Positions 1 to 7,963 are shown, numbered from the stretch's first letter. The stretch: 15,093 nucleotides of DNA from Chloroflexota bacterium (GCA_020848055.1 JADLBB010000290.1:1-15093); one strand, 5' to 3'. Numbers and translations are program-made. The notes: generated by a model from the letters alone, not told the origin.

Positions 1-4
1 CAGC

Positions 5-1012
5 CTAGGCGCGGACCTCCTGTCGCAGGAAGACGAGGTACGAGCCGGCGAAGCAGATGACCATCGCGGCCAGCAGGCCCACGACCTGGGGCCAGATGAT
101 CAGCAGGCTCTGGTCGATCGACAGCTGCGTCGGGATCTGCTGCTGGAGCTGGATCGCCTGGCCCAGGGTCGGGATCGACACGGCGGTCGAGCCCGGGTTC
201 AACAGCCCAAGGGTCGCCTGGGTGTAGACCGTGCCCGGGTTGATGACGCTGAGCATCTGCTGCAGGCGGGCCTGGTCGAAGGCGGCCTCGATGCCGGTCG
301 TCGGATCGGCGCCGAAGAAGCCGGCGATGATCCGCGCCAGCATGACCCCGAACAGGCTCAGCCCGAGCCACAGTCCGAGCGCGATGAGCGCCGATGTCGC
401 CGCGCGCCGCACGAGCACCGAACACAGCATGGCGATCGCCAGCCACAGGCCGATGTAGACGATGGTCACGACCACCCACACCGCCAGGCGCGCGACCTCG
501 GGCACGGTCGGCACGATGCCGAGCCGCACGATGCCGATGCCGGACACGACCAGCATGGTGGCCACCACCGCCAGCGCGATCGCCGCCAGCCCGGCCACGA
601 ACTTGCCGTTGATCAGGTCGTCGCGGTAGATCGGGTGCGACAGCAGGCGCGCCAGCGTGCCCTGGGCGCGCTCGCCGTTGATGGCGTCGAACCCGAAGGC
701 GATGCCCAGCAGCGGCGCCAGGAAGCCGACCAGGCCCACGAACGAGGGCACCGTGTCGCCCTGCAGGGTGAACAGGGCCAGGAACAGGGCCGCGGCACCG
801 CTGGCCTGCTCGGCAGCGGTGCGAATCGTCTGTGCCGCGGCGTAGACCGGCACGATGGCAGCCAGGGCCAGCATGAGCATCAGGATCACGAAGCGCAGGC
901 TGGTCAGCGTCTCGGCCAGCTCCTTGCCGGCCACGACCATCCAGCCCGGGCGCCGGCGGGCCGTCCAGCGCACCTCGCCCGTGGCCGGCATGGCGTCAGG
1001 CAGCGCGGTCAT
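5..1012 (-). CDS. ABC-2 type transporter permease
   Basis: Membrane subunit of an ABC exporter, 335 residues. Hydrophobic stretches at about residues 40-60, 90-110, 138-160, 177-198, 206-230 and 303-328 give six membrane spans, as usual for ABC-2 permeases. The cytoplasmic motif FDAINGERAQGTL (108-120), followed by LLSHPIYRDDLINGKF, is the hallmark of NosY-like ABC-2 permeases, where it contacts the ATPase. A large loop (about 231-302) lies between spans 5 and 6, likely extracytoplasmic. The start at 1012 has a clear Shine-Dalgarno AGGAGG (1019-1024, minus) six bases away and lies inside the end of the ATPase gene, overlapping it by 17 nt, so the two are co-translated. The substrate cannot be read from the sequence; the NEW3 partner suggests export or maintenance of a cell-surface component. 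An alternative start is Met8. Confidence 0.9.
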   Translation of the reverse strand: MTALPDAMPATGEVRWTARRRPGWMVVAGKELAETLTSLRFVILMLMLALAAIVPVYAAAQTIRTAAEQASGAAALFLALFTLQGDTVPSFVGLVGFLAPLLGIAFGFDAINGERAQGTLARLLSHPIYRDDLINGKFVAGLAAIALAVVATMLVVSGIGIVRLGIVPTVPEVARLAVWVVVTIVYIGLWLAIAMLCSVLVRRAATSALIALGLWLGLSLFGVMLARIIAGFFGADPTTGIEAAFDQARLQQMLSVINPGTVYTQATLGLLNPGSTAVSIPTLGQAIQLQQQIPTQLSIDQSLLIIWPQVVGLLAAMVICFAGSYLVFLRQEVRA

Positions 1013-1784
1013 CGGTCCCCTCCTCGGTCGCGGCCTTGACGATCACGCCGTACGCCGCCTCCAGGTCGAGCGTCTCGTCACCGGCCTGTCTCGCCAGGTC
1101 GTGCGGGGTGCCCTCGGCCAGCAGGTGACCCTGCCAGAAGATGCCGACCCGGTCGCACAGGCGCTGCACCTGCGACAGCAGATGGCTCGACAGTAGCACG
1201 CCGACGCCACGCTCGGCGACGAGGGCACGGATGAGCGCCAGCAGCTCGACCACGCCGGCGGGGTCGATCGAGGTGGTCGGCTCGTCGAGGATGAGCAGCG
1301 CCGGATCCTTGACCAGCGCATCGGCGATGCCGAGGCGCTGGAGCATGCCGCGCGAGTAGCCACCGGTCGGCCGGTCCGCTGCCCTGGTCAGCCCGACCTG
1401 CTCGAGCAGCTCACTGATGAGCGTCTCGGCAACGGCCGGATCCAGCCCGTTGAGGTCAGCGGTGTAGCGCAGGTTCTCGCGCCCGGTCAGGCGGCCGTAG
1501 AAGCCGACCGCGTCGGGCAGGTAGCCGACTCGCCGCTTGACGTCGAGCGCCTGGTGGGCCGGGTCGAGGTCGAGCACGCGGGCCGTGCCCTCGGTCGGCT
1601 CGGTCAGGCCCAGCAGCATGAGGATCGTCGTGGTCTTGCCCGCGCCGTTTGGCCCGAGCAGCCCATAGATCTCGCCGGGCATGACGCGCAGGTCCAAACC
1701 GTCGACGGCAACGATCTCGCCGTAGCGCTTGGTGAGTCCCTTCGTCTCGACCAACGCCGATGGCGTCGGGGTCATCGGCGTCAC
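996..1784 (-). CDS. ABC transporter ATP-binding protein
   Basis: Nucleotide-binding subunit that powers the neighbouring permease; 262 residues, a normal single-domain length. Visible motifs are Walker A GPNGAGKT (44-51), Q-loop region VGYLPD (86-91, with Asp in place of Gln, common in this ABC-2 subgroup), signature YSRGM (143-147), Walker B LLILDEP (163-169), D-loop around 172-175 and switch His201. The start is GTG at 1784, whose last bases form the TGA stop of the upstream NEW3 gene (GTGA, 4-nt overlap), a classic coupling arrangement. An ATG three codons later (1775) is the alternative. The gene is the middle of a three-gene minus-strand operon. The family is certain, the cargo unknown. 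Confidence 0.93.
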   Translation of the reverse strand: MTPMTPTPSALVETKGLTKRYGEIVAVDGLDLRVMPGEIYGLLGPNGAGKTTTILMLLGLTEPTEGTARVLDLDPAHQALDVKRRVGYLPDAVGFYGRLTGRENLRYTADLNGLDPAVAETLISELLEQVGLTRAADRPTGGYSRGMLQRLGIADALVKDPALLILDEPTTSIDPAGVVELLALIRALVAERGVGVLLSSHLLSQVQRLCDRVGIFWQGHLLAEGTPHDLARQAGDETLDLEAAYGVIVKAATEEGTDDRAA

Positions 1785-2968
1785 CGTCGGCCGTAGCGAC
1801 GGAAGACCCAGCCCAGGCCGACGATGGTCACGATGATCAGCCCGATGCCGACGAAGCCCCAGATCGGCGGCGTTTCGACGGTCACCCGGATCTGGATCGA
1901 CTCGTTGACGCCCTCGCCCGCCACCTGCAGCGTGACGACGTAGTCGCCGGCCACGGCATTGCCCGATGGCGTGATCGAGGCCGTGGCCTCGGCCTGGCCC
2001 TGCGGCGCGAGCTGGTCGATGGTGGCCGGGTCGAACGTCACCGTCCAGTCGCTGGGCTGCGTGCTGGTCAGCGTCAGCCCGTCGAGCCCGGCGGTCCCGG
2101 TGTTGACGACCTGGATCGGCAGTGCACGGGTCGCGCCGGCGTTGGCCGTCGTGTTGAGCCGCTGGTCGGCGGTGGTGAACTCGATCGCGATGCGCCCCGT
2201 GACGGCGGCCACGAGGTCGAGCGAGGCGGTCTGGTCGCCGGCAACGGCCTGGACCTGGACCTGGTACTGGCCCTCGTTGGCCTGCGACGGCGGCGTGGCC
2301 TTGACCGTCAGCGACTTGTTGCCGCGCGCGTCGATCGTGACGCTGGTCGCGTCGGTCTCGCCCACCGGCTCGACCGTGACGGTCCAGCCCCGCGGGCCGA
2401 CGGCGGACAGGTCGAAGGTCAACTGCTGCGGCGTGTCGTTGTCGAGCGTCACGTTGTAGGAGAAGGTGTCGTCGGCGGTCGCCTGGCGTGCCGGAACATC
2501 GGTGGTGAGCTTCACGCTGCCCTCGCCGGCCGGCACCACCACGACGTCGATCCCGAGGCGCACGGACTCGCCGCCGGCGGTGCCGACCACGGTCAGGTGC
2601 TGCGTGCCGCCGCTGGCCGAGTCGGGGACGTCGACGTCGAGGGTCAGGGCGGGCGGCTCGTCCGGTGAGGCAAACACGCTGGCGACTTCGTGACCGCCGC
2701 CGCGCAGGGTCGTTGTCCAGCCGTCGGGCACGCCGTCAACCGAGATGTCCACGCGGACGGCCGCATCGGCAGTCACGGCCAGGTCGAAACTGGCGGTGGA
2801 ACCCGGCTGCACCCGCACCGAGGGATACGGCGTGGTGATGGTCAATCCCTCCTGCGCGGCGACCGGCATGGCCAGCAGCGGCGCGCAGAACAGGGCGATG
2901 GCAAGCGAAGCGGCGAGCGGACGTGGCAGCGCCCTGCCCGCCGAACGCGCAGGCTCGGATGGCTCCAT
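1781..2968 (-). CDS. Secreted membrane-anchored NEW3-domain protein
   Basis: Surface protein of 395 residues, first gene of the ABC operon. Residues 1-39 look like a signal peptide (basic start, hydrophobic core about 20-35, cleavage near VAAQ). The body is three similar beta-rich segments at about 42-147, 151-257 and 260-365. Each contains the pattern 'P..W..T' followed by 'GdY.V.L.V', typical of NEW3/COG1470 Ig-like domains. A C-terminal span (about 368-389) and the basic tail RRYGRR anchor it with the repeats outside the cell. The start at 2968 has Shine-Dalgarno GGAGG (2973-2977, minus) four bases away. Translational coupling to the ATPase argues that it works with the exporter, perhaps as an extracytoplasmic binding or scaffold subunit. 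That role is inference; NEW3 domains also occur in glycoside hydrolases, but no catalytic domain is present here. Confidence 0.85.
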   Translation of the reverse strand: MEPSEPARSAGRALPRPLAASLAIALFCAPLLAMPVAAQEGLTITTPYPSVRVQPGSTASFDLAVTADAAVRVDISVDGVPDGWTTTLRGGGHEVASVFASPDEPPALTLDVDVPDSASGGTQHLTVVGTAGGESVRLGIDVVVVPAGEGSVKLTTDVPARQATADDTFSYNVTLDNDTPQQLTFDLSAVGPRGWTVTVEPVGETDATSVTIDARGNKSLTVKATPPSQANEGQYQVQVQAVAGDQTASLDLVAAVTGRIAIEFTTADQRLNTTANAGATRALPIQVVNTGTAGLDGLTLTSTQPSDWTVTFDPATIDQLAPQGQAEATASITPSGNAVAGDYVVTLQVAGEGVNESIQIRVTVETPPIWGFVGIGLIIVTIVGLGWVFRRYGRR

Positions 2969-3063
2969 GTCTCCTCCGGAAAATCAGATCCGCAACGATA
3001 GCGTCTTCGGCTCGAACCTACCGAGCCAGCCTGAACGATCGGTTGACCCGATGTAAAAGGTCC
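2969..3063. other. Short intergenic region before the NEW3-ABC operon
   Basis: These 95 bases separate the NEW3 gene from the transporter fragment and must hold the operon's promoter unless transcription enters from the fragment. I found the ribosome binding site but no convincing -35/-10 pair on the minus strand and no hairpin with a T tract. Confidence 0.4.
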
Positions 3064-3339
3064 TTAACCAGTTTCGGCAACGGCGCCGGGAACGGCGTCC
3101 GCGACCGGTTCGAGAGGCTCCCCACCGATGAGCTCGAGCAGGGGTCGCCAGGTGGCCGCCACGATGGCCACGAACGGCACGACCAGGAACATGCCCAGGA
3201 TACCGGCCACGTCGCCGCCGGCCGGGATGGCGAGCAGGATTATCGCCGGGTGCAGGCTGAAGGTCTTGCCGTACACCAGCGGCGTGACCAGGTTGCCCTG
3301 CACCAGGTTGAAGACGATCGTCCAGGCCATCATGACCAT
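3064..3339 (-). pseudogene. C-terminal fragment of an AI-2E family transporter
   Basis: The 91-residue reading frame matches only the end of AI-2E/PerM-type permeases. It has a membrane span leading into NLVQGNLVTPLVYGKT, then FSLHPAIILLAIPAGG and GILGMFLVVPFVA, the conserved 'Q.EGN.i.P...g....LHP...llal..gg...GilG.llavP' tail. Full proteins are about 330-400 residues, so roughly three quarters is absent. Reading upstream in the same frame gives about 12 unrelated residues and then a TAG stop (complement of 3376-3378); other frames do not restore the N-terminus. No ribosome binding site precedes the Met at 3339. I interpret it as a remnant left by deletion or rearrangement next to pckA. A free-standing small membrane protein is less likely. 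Confidence 0.75.
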
Positions 3340-3510
3340 GGGCGATGCGCGGTGGCCTGCCCACCACCGCGCGCGCTACAATGGCGATCAGCAACTTACT
3401 GACCGCGGAAGCCGACTCATGGGCCACGCCCATTGACGCGCGGCCGGTCAACTCGATCGACGACCCCCGGACCTGATCGGACCGGAAGGTCGGACGAAAG
3501 GAGACGACCG
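3340..3510 (+). promoter_or_regulatory. pckA upstream region with candidate -10 and leader
   Basis: This 171-base stretch between the transporter fragment and pckA holds a good -10 hexamer TACAAT (3377-3382) but no clear -35 at 17-18 bases. If used, it would give a leader of about 120 nt. The leader contains a perfect 6-bp stem ATGGGC/GCCCAT (3419-3433, loop CAC) and a short GACC-GGAA-GGTC stem-loop (3480-3491) just before the ribosome binding site. I do not recognise a riboswitch class. Confidence 0.35.
3497..3503 (+). promoter_or_regulatory. Ribosome binding site fixing the pckA start
   Basis: AAAGGAG lies seven bases before ATG 3511. It selects this start over an in-frame upstream extension back to 3433, which has no such site. 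Confidence 0.8.
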
Positions 3511-5091
3511 ATGACCACCGCCCAGCTTCGCAAGACCGCCATCCGGATCGAAGCCGCCCGTCACAACCTGCCGACCGCCGCCCTGTACGAGGCCGCCATC
3601 CGCGACCGGGAGGGCGTCACCTCGGCCCATGGACCTCTCGTGGTGCGCACCGGGACCCACACCGGGCGTTCGCCCAAGGACAAGTTCGTGGTGCGCGCGC
3701 CGGGCAGCGAGGCCAAGGTGTGGTGGGGCAGCGTCAACCAGCCGCTCGACGAGGCGCATTACGACCGGCTGCGCAGCCGGCTGCTGGCGTACGTCGCCGA
3801 GCGCCCGCTGTACAGCCAGGACCTCTACATCGGGGCCGACCCGGCCCACCGGCGCTCGCTGCGCGTCCACACCGAGACGGCGTGGGCCAGCATCTTCGCG
3901 CGCAACCTGTTCCGCGATCCCCCCGCCACCGACCTGGCCGGCTTCGTTCCAAACTTCACCATCATCGACGTGCCCTCCTTCCGCGCCGATCCGGCGACCG
4001 AGGGAGTCCGCTCCGAGACGGCCATCCTGCTGCACCTCGACCGCATGGAGATCATCATCGTCGGCACCGAGTACGCCGGCGAGATCAAGAAGTCGGCGTT
4101 CAGCGTGATGAACTACCTGATGCCCGACGAGGGCGTGCTGCCAATGCACTCGTCGGTCAACGTCGGGGCCGACGGGCGGTCGGCGGTGTTCTTCGGCCTG
4201 TCGGGCACCGGCAAGACGACCCTGTCGGCGGACCCGGAACGCGCGCTCATCGGCGACGACGAGCACGGCTGGGGCCCGGACGGCCTGTTCAACTTCGAGG
4301 GCGGCTGCTACGCCAAGACCATCCGCCTGTCGCCGATGTACGAGCCGGACATCTTCGCCACCACCCGCCGCTTCGGCACCATCCTGGAGAACGTCGATCT
4401 CGACGAGGCGACGCGCGAGCTGGACCTCGACTCCGAGCGGTTCACCGAGAACACCCGGGGCGCCTACCCACTCGAGTTCATCGGCAACGCGGACCCGACC
4501 GGCATCACCAGCCACCCGAGCAACGTGATCCTGCTGACCGCCGATGCGTTCGGGGTCCTGCCCCCGATCTCGCGCCTGACCCGCGACCAGGCCCAGTACC
4601 ACTTCGTCAGCGGCTACACCGCCAAGCTGGCCGGCACCGAGGTGGGGGTGACGGAGCCGCAGGCCACCTTCTCGGCCGGATTCGGGGCACCCTTCCTGCC
4701 GCGTCACCCCGGCGTCTACGCGCGCATGCTGGCCGAGCGGCTGGAGCAGCACGACGCCGACTGCTGGCTGGTGAACACTGGCTGGACGGGCGGCCCGGTC
4801 GGCGTCGGCCACCGCATGGCCATCGACGCCACGCGCAACATGGTCCGCGCCGCCCTCAACGGCCAGCTGCGCGATGTCGAGTTCGTCGTCGACCCGGTGT
4901 TCGGGGTGGAGGTCCCCACCTCGGTCCCCGGCGTGCCGTCGGAGGTCCTGCAACCGCGCGGCACGTGGTCGGACTCCGCGGAATACGACGCCAAGGCGCG
5001 CCAGCTGGCCGCGATGTTCACCGACAACTTCAGGGCCTATGCCGACGGCGTATCGGAGGGCGCCCGCGGGGCCGGGCCGAAGGTCGACTAG
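3511..5091 (+). CDS. pckA: Phosphoenolpyruvate carboxykinase (ATP)
   Basis: Catalyses oxaloacetate + ATP to phosphoenolpyruvate + CO2 + ADP, the entry step of gluconeogenesis, in the cytoplasm. The 526-residue length is normal for the ATP-dependent family. Visible are the substrate-binding stretch RTGTHTGRSPKDKF (from residue 46, with Arg53), GEIKKSAFS with the metal/substrate lysine region, the P-loop GLSGTGKTT (229-237), the metal-binding kinase-2 motif GDDEHGW (D249, D250), FNFEGGCYAK, ENTRGAYPLEFI, and the adenine-binding-side segment YHFVSGYTAKLAGTE. All key motifs are intact, so the enzyme should be active. The TAG stop lies within a 10-bp tandem duplication. The downstream LuxR-type regulator begins 50 bases later but seems to have its own promoter, so a regulatory link is not established. 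Confidence 0.97.
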   Translation: MTTAQLRKTAIRIEAARHNLPTAALYEAAIRDREGVTSAHGPLVVRTGTHTGRSPKDKFVVRAPGSEAKVWWGSVNQPLDEAHYDRLRSRLLAYVAERPLYSQDLYIGADPAHRRSLRVHTETAWASIFARNLFRDPPATDLAGFVPNFTIIDVPSFRADPATEGVRSETAILLHLDRMEIIIVGTEYAGEIKKSAFSVMNYLMPDEGVLPMHSSVNVGADGRSAVFFGLSGTGKTTLSADPERALIGDDEHGWGPDGLFNFEGGCYAKTIRLSPMYEPDIFATTRRFGTILENVDLDEATRELDLDSERFTENTRGAYPLEFIGNADPTGITSHPSNVILLTADAFGVLPPISRLTRDQAQYHFVSGYTAKLAGTEVGVTEPQATFSAGFGAPFLPRHPGVYARMLAERLEQHDADCWLVNTGWTGGPVGVGHRMAIDATRNMVRAALNGQLRDVEFVVDPVFGVEVPTSVPGVPSEVLQPRGTWSDSAEYDAKARQLAAMFTDNFRAYADGVSEGARGAGPKVD

Positions 5092-5112
5092 GGCCGACTA
5101 GGGCCATATACT
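5084..5112 (+). promoter_or_regulatory. Candidate promoter of the LuxR-type regulator
   Basis: TCGACT (5084-5089) and TATACT (5107-5112) are 17 bases apart, a fair -35/-10 pair overlapping the pckA stop codon. The expected transcription start is near 5119-5122, at the ATG of the seven-codon upstream ORF. Confidence 0.45.
5085..5104 (+). repeat. 10-bp perfect tandem duplication at the pckA stop
   Basis: CGACTAGGGC occurs twice back to back (5085-5094, 5095-5104). The first copy contains the pckA TAG stop, and a second identical in-sequence TAG lies ten bases further on in another frame. It overlaps the predicted -35 and spacer of the next gene. Confidence 0.9.
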
Positions 5113-5128
5113 CGTCGCACCATGGCCC
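5101..5128. promoter_or_regulatory. Dyad flanking the -10 of the LuxR-type gene
   Basis: GGGCCAT (5101-5107) and ATGGCCC (5122-5128) are perfect 7-bp inverted arms separated by 14 bases, so their centres are 21 bp (two helical turns) apart. They bracket the -10 hexamer and the expected start site, the place where a dimeric repressor would bind. The sequence could also fold as a weak hairpin in DNA, but not in a transcript starting at about 5120. Confidence 0.4.
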
Positions 5129-5145
5129 GCGGCGCACTCGGGTGA
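5122..5145 (+). CDS. Seven-codon upstream ORF overlapping the regulator start
   Basis: ATG at 5122 opens a tiny frame MARGALG whose TGA stop overlaps the GTG start of the LuxR-type gene (GTGA, 5142-5145). There is no Shine-Dalgarno before either start. If transcription begins near 5120, the ATG would be translated as a leaderless start, and the ribosome terminating at 5145 could restart on the overlapping GTG. This is inference from position only; translation of such a short frame cannot be proved from sequence. Confidence 0.3.
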   Translation: MARGALG

Positions 5146-7916
5146 CCCACGCGGCGCCGACGAACGAGGTCGTCGGCCGTGGCCCCGCGATCTCGGCCGT
5201 CCGGAGCTGGTACGACGCTCGCCGGCCGGTCATGCTCGTCATCGACGGACCTGCGGGCCTGGGCAAGACCACGGTCTGGCGCGTCGCCGTCGCCGAACTC
5301 GAACGTGCCGGGGCACGCGTCCTGGCCAGCGAGCCCACCGAGGCCGAGTCGCGCCTGTCGTTCCTGGGCCTTGCCGACCTGCTGGCGCCCGACTACGACG
5401 CCATCGCGGCGCTGCTCCCCCCTCCGCAGGCGGTCGCCCTGGCGCTGGCGCTGCGGTTGGAGGAGGGCCGTGGCCGGATCCTGGACGAGACCGCGGTCGC
5501 GCGCGGTGCGCTGGCGGCGACCCGGCTGTTGGCACGCCAACATGGCAGCCTGGTGCTGGCCATCGACGACCTGCGCTGGCTGGATCCACCCACCCTGGCG
5601 GTGATCACATACATCGCGCGCCACGTCGAGACGGACGACGGCATCAGGATCCTCGGCACCCACCGCATCGACGAGCCCGACCCTCCGGGGCTCGACCGAA
5701 TCGCGGCGGTCGATCGCCTCGCGCTCGAACCCATCAGCGTCGGCGGCATACACCGCATCGTGCGTCTGCACACCGGGATCGTGCTTCCGCGCCCGCGCCT
5801 GCTGGAGGTGCACGAGATGGCGTCGGGCAATCCACTGCATGCCATCGAGCTGGTGCGATCGACCGAGCCGGGTCAACCGATGCGCGGCCGTTCCCTGGCG
5901 CGGCTGTTCGCGGCGCGCGTCGGCGCGCTGCCGGCCGAATCGGCGCGGGCCATGCTCATGATGGCAGCGTCCGCCGATCGCTCGCTGGATCGGCTGGACA
6001 GGGCCTGGCGAGCGTCCCGCCCAGATGGCTCCGACTCGCTTGGCGCTGCCATCGGGCTGGCAATCGAAGCCGGACTGGTCGTGATGGAGGGCGGTCGCCT
6101 GCGCCCGGTACATCCCCTCGTCGCGCACGTCACCTACGAGGAGGCCGAACCCCAGCTACGACGCGCGACGCATCGCGCGCTGGCCGCCACCTCCGCCGAT
6201 GCCGAGGAGCGAGCCCTTCACCTGGGACGATCGGTGGACGAGCCCAATGCAGCCATAGCCGACCAGATGGAGGCGGCGGCCGAAGAGCGCGGGCACGGGC
6301 TGCGAGCTGCGCGGGCCGCCATGTTCGAGCATGCGGCGCGCATCACGCCACCGGGCAATCGCGAGGTGGCCGGACGGCGCTGGCTGGCCTCGGCCGCCGC
6401 ATGGCTCGAGGCCGGCGACACGCGCCGGGTCCGATCCCTGCTGGAGCCGATGATCGCCGCCTGGCCGCCGGGACCGCAGCGCGCCGAGGCCCGCTGGCGC
6501 CTGGGTACCGCGCTGGACGAGACGGGCCTCTGGCCCGAGGCGACCGCCCTGTGGCGTGCGGCGCTCGACGACACCACCGACCCCGCACTCCGCTCTCCGA
6601 TCATGTGCAGCATGGCGATCACGGCCCTGTACACGGCCTCGGGCACGGAGGCGCTCGACCTGACCGAGGTCGCCGTCGAGGAGGCGGAGCGATCGGCGGA
6701 CCCGGGCGCGATCGCGCGTGCCCTCGCCGTGCGGGCATTCATCCTCGTCATGGCTGGCCGCGACGATGGCGCGCCACTTATGAACCGCGCGCTGTCCCTC
6801 GAGGCCGCCCTCGACCGAGACCTCGGCGACTGGTCTCCCACCGCGCTGTCCGCCGAATGCGCCAGGCACGCCGGCGACGTCGCGACTGCGCTGTCCCGGT
6901 ACGCGGTGGTCCTGCAGCGCGCCACCGCCCGGGGCGACGCCAATCTCGAGCAGTGGGCCGCCTATGGACTGGCATCGGCCGCCATCGTGAGCGGCTACCT
7001 CGAGCGTGCGACCGAGATGGCCGACCTGGTGCTGGACATAGCCGACCAGACCGATGTCATGCGCATCCCGGCGCGCGTCCTGCGAGCCCACGTCGGAGCT
7101 TATCGCGGCGAGCTCGAGCGGGCGCGCGACATGCTTGTCGAGGCCACCGCCATGGCGCGCGCCGGGGACGAGGTCACCCACCTGCACAGCGCGCTCGTCG
7201 TGAAGGGCGCGCTGGAGACGTGCTCGGGCGACGATCGCGCGGCCGCTGCGGCCTACCGCGAGGCGTCGGTGCTGGCCGATCGCATGGGACTGGCTCACGC
7301 GGCCCGGCTGCGAGCCCTGCTGCTGGAGGTCGAGGCCGCCGCGGGGGCCCACGAGCTGCGCCAGGCCGGCGACGCGCTCGACACGTTCGACCGGCTGGTC
7401 GGGCCGGAACCACCGGGCTGGTCCGTGCCGCTGCGCCGCAGGGCGGTGGCAGCGCGGCTGGCGGCGTCCGACAACCTGGAGGCGGCGCGCATCGAGCTCG
7501 AGGCGGCCGCGGCAGATGAAGCGGCCCTCGCGCCCGACGTCGCGCGCGCCCTGCTGGCCCTGGCGGGGGTGCTGCGTCGCCAGCGCCGGTACCGCGATTC
7601 ACGCGCCGCGGCCGAAAGGGCACGGCTGCTTTTCGACGAGTTGGGGATGATGCCGTTCGTTGAGGCCGCGCAGCGAGAGGCGGCCAGGACGCCCGGGCGG
7701 CGCGCGGGTGGCGAGGGCGAACTGAGCCCGGCCGAGTCCCGCGTCGCCGAGCTGGTGGCGGCGGGCCTCACCAACCGCGACGTCGCCGAGGAACTGGTGT
7801 TGAGCGTCAAGACCGTCGAGGTGACGCTCACGCGGGTTTACGGCAAGCTGGGGCTCAGGTCACGTGCCGAGCTGGCCGCCCGCTTCCGCGATCGCGAGAT
7901 CGAGACGATTGTGTAG
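5142..7916 (+). CDS. LAL-type LuxR-family ATPase transcriptional regulator
   Basis: Large ATP-binding LuxR regulator (MalT-like, STAND ATPase class) of 924 residues. It begins with VVGRGPAISAV, the usual entry to the ATPase domain, then Walker A GPAGLGKT (36-43) and Walker B LAIDDLRWLD (Asp142/143 with the typical Trp). The middle (about 260-850) is alanine-rich and helical with TPR-like repeats, the usual signal-sensing or oligomerisation part. The C-terminal HTH starts at LSPAESRVAELVAAGLTNRD (861) and continues through SVKTVEVTLTRVYGKLGLRSR, a complete GerE/LuxR DNA-binding domain. GTG 5142 is chosen because it places the conserved VGR motif at residue 10; there is no Shine-Dalgarno. The target and the effector are unknown. 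Candidates are its own promoter dyad and the neighbouring small-protein/lipoprotein pair. Confidence 0.92.
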   Translation: MTHAAPTNEVVGRGPAISAVRSWYDARRPVMLVIDGPAGLGKTTVWRVAVAELERAGARVLASEPTEAESRLSFLGLADLLAPDYDAIAALLPPPQAVALALALRLEEGRGRILDETAVARGALAATRLLARQHGSLVLAIDDLRWLDPPTLAVITYIARHVETDDGIRILGTHRIDEPDPPGLDRIAAVDRLALEPISVGGIHRIVRLHTGIVLPRPRLLEVHEMASGNPLHAIELVRSTEPGQPMRGRSLARLFAARVGALPAESARAMLMMAASADRSLDRLDRAWRASRPDGSDSLGAAIGLAIEAGLVVMEGGRLRPVHPLVAHVTYEEAEPQLRRATHRALAATSADAEERALHLGRSVDEPNAAIADQMEAAAEERGHGLRAARAAMFEHAARITPPGNREVAGRRWLASAAAWLEAGDTRRVRSLLEPMIAAWPPGPQRAEARWRLGTALDETGLWPEATALWRAALDDTTDPALRSPIMCSMAITALYTASGTEALDLTEVAVEEAERSADPGAIARALAVRAFILVMAGRDDGAPLMNRALSLEAALDRDLGDWSPTALSAECARHAGDVATALSRYAVVLQRATARGDANLEQWAAYGLASAAIVSGYLERATEMADLVLDIADQTDVMRIPARVLRAHVGAYRGELERARDMLVEATAMARAGDEVTHLHSALVVKGALETCSGDDRAAAAAYREASVLADRMGLAHAARLRALLLEVEAAAGAHELRQAGDALDTFDRLVGPEPPGWSVPLRRRAVAARLAASDNLEAARIELEAAAADEAALAPDVARALLALAGVLRRQRRYRDSRAAAERARLLFDELGMMPFVEAAQREAARTPGRRAGGEGELSPAESRVAELVAAGLTNRDVAEELVLSVKTVEVTLTRVYGKLGLRSRAELAARFRDREIETIV

Positions 7917-7963
7917 GGGAATCCCAGTAGCCAACCCGATGCCCGCGCGCCCAGGATCGAGCC

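Noticed and set aside
2984..3451. 155-residue minus-strand frame over the AI-2E remnant
   Set aside because: It is in a different frame from the recognisable transporter tail and has shadow-like composition; it does not supply the missing N-terminus.
3381..3476. 31-codon ORF beginning MAISNLLTAEAD in the pckA leader
   Set aside because: Its ATG overlaps the candidate -10 hexamer, so it would not be transcribed from it, and there is no ribosome binding site.
3448..4953. 501-residue open frame antisense to pckA
   Set aside because: Composition is Val/Gly/Asp/Arg-rich without motifs, and pckA on the other strand is intact.
3720..5141. In-frame upstream extension of the LuxR-type gene through pckA
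   Set aside because: The extension is an Arg/Pro-rich shadow of pckA in another frame; the recognisable protein begins at about 5142 with VVGRG near its N-terminus.
6156..7352. 398-residue minus-strand frame inside the LuxR-type gene
   Set aside because: Antisense shadow of the helical, alanine-rich middle of the regulator; no family pattern or ribosome binding site.
7912..7935. Possible terminator GGGGAATCCC after the LuxR-type gene
   Set aside because: Only three G-C pairs can form and there is no T tract.
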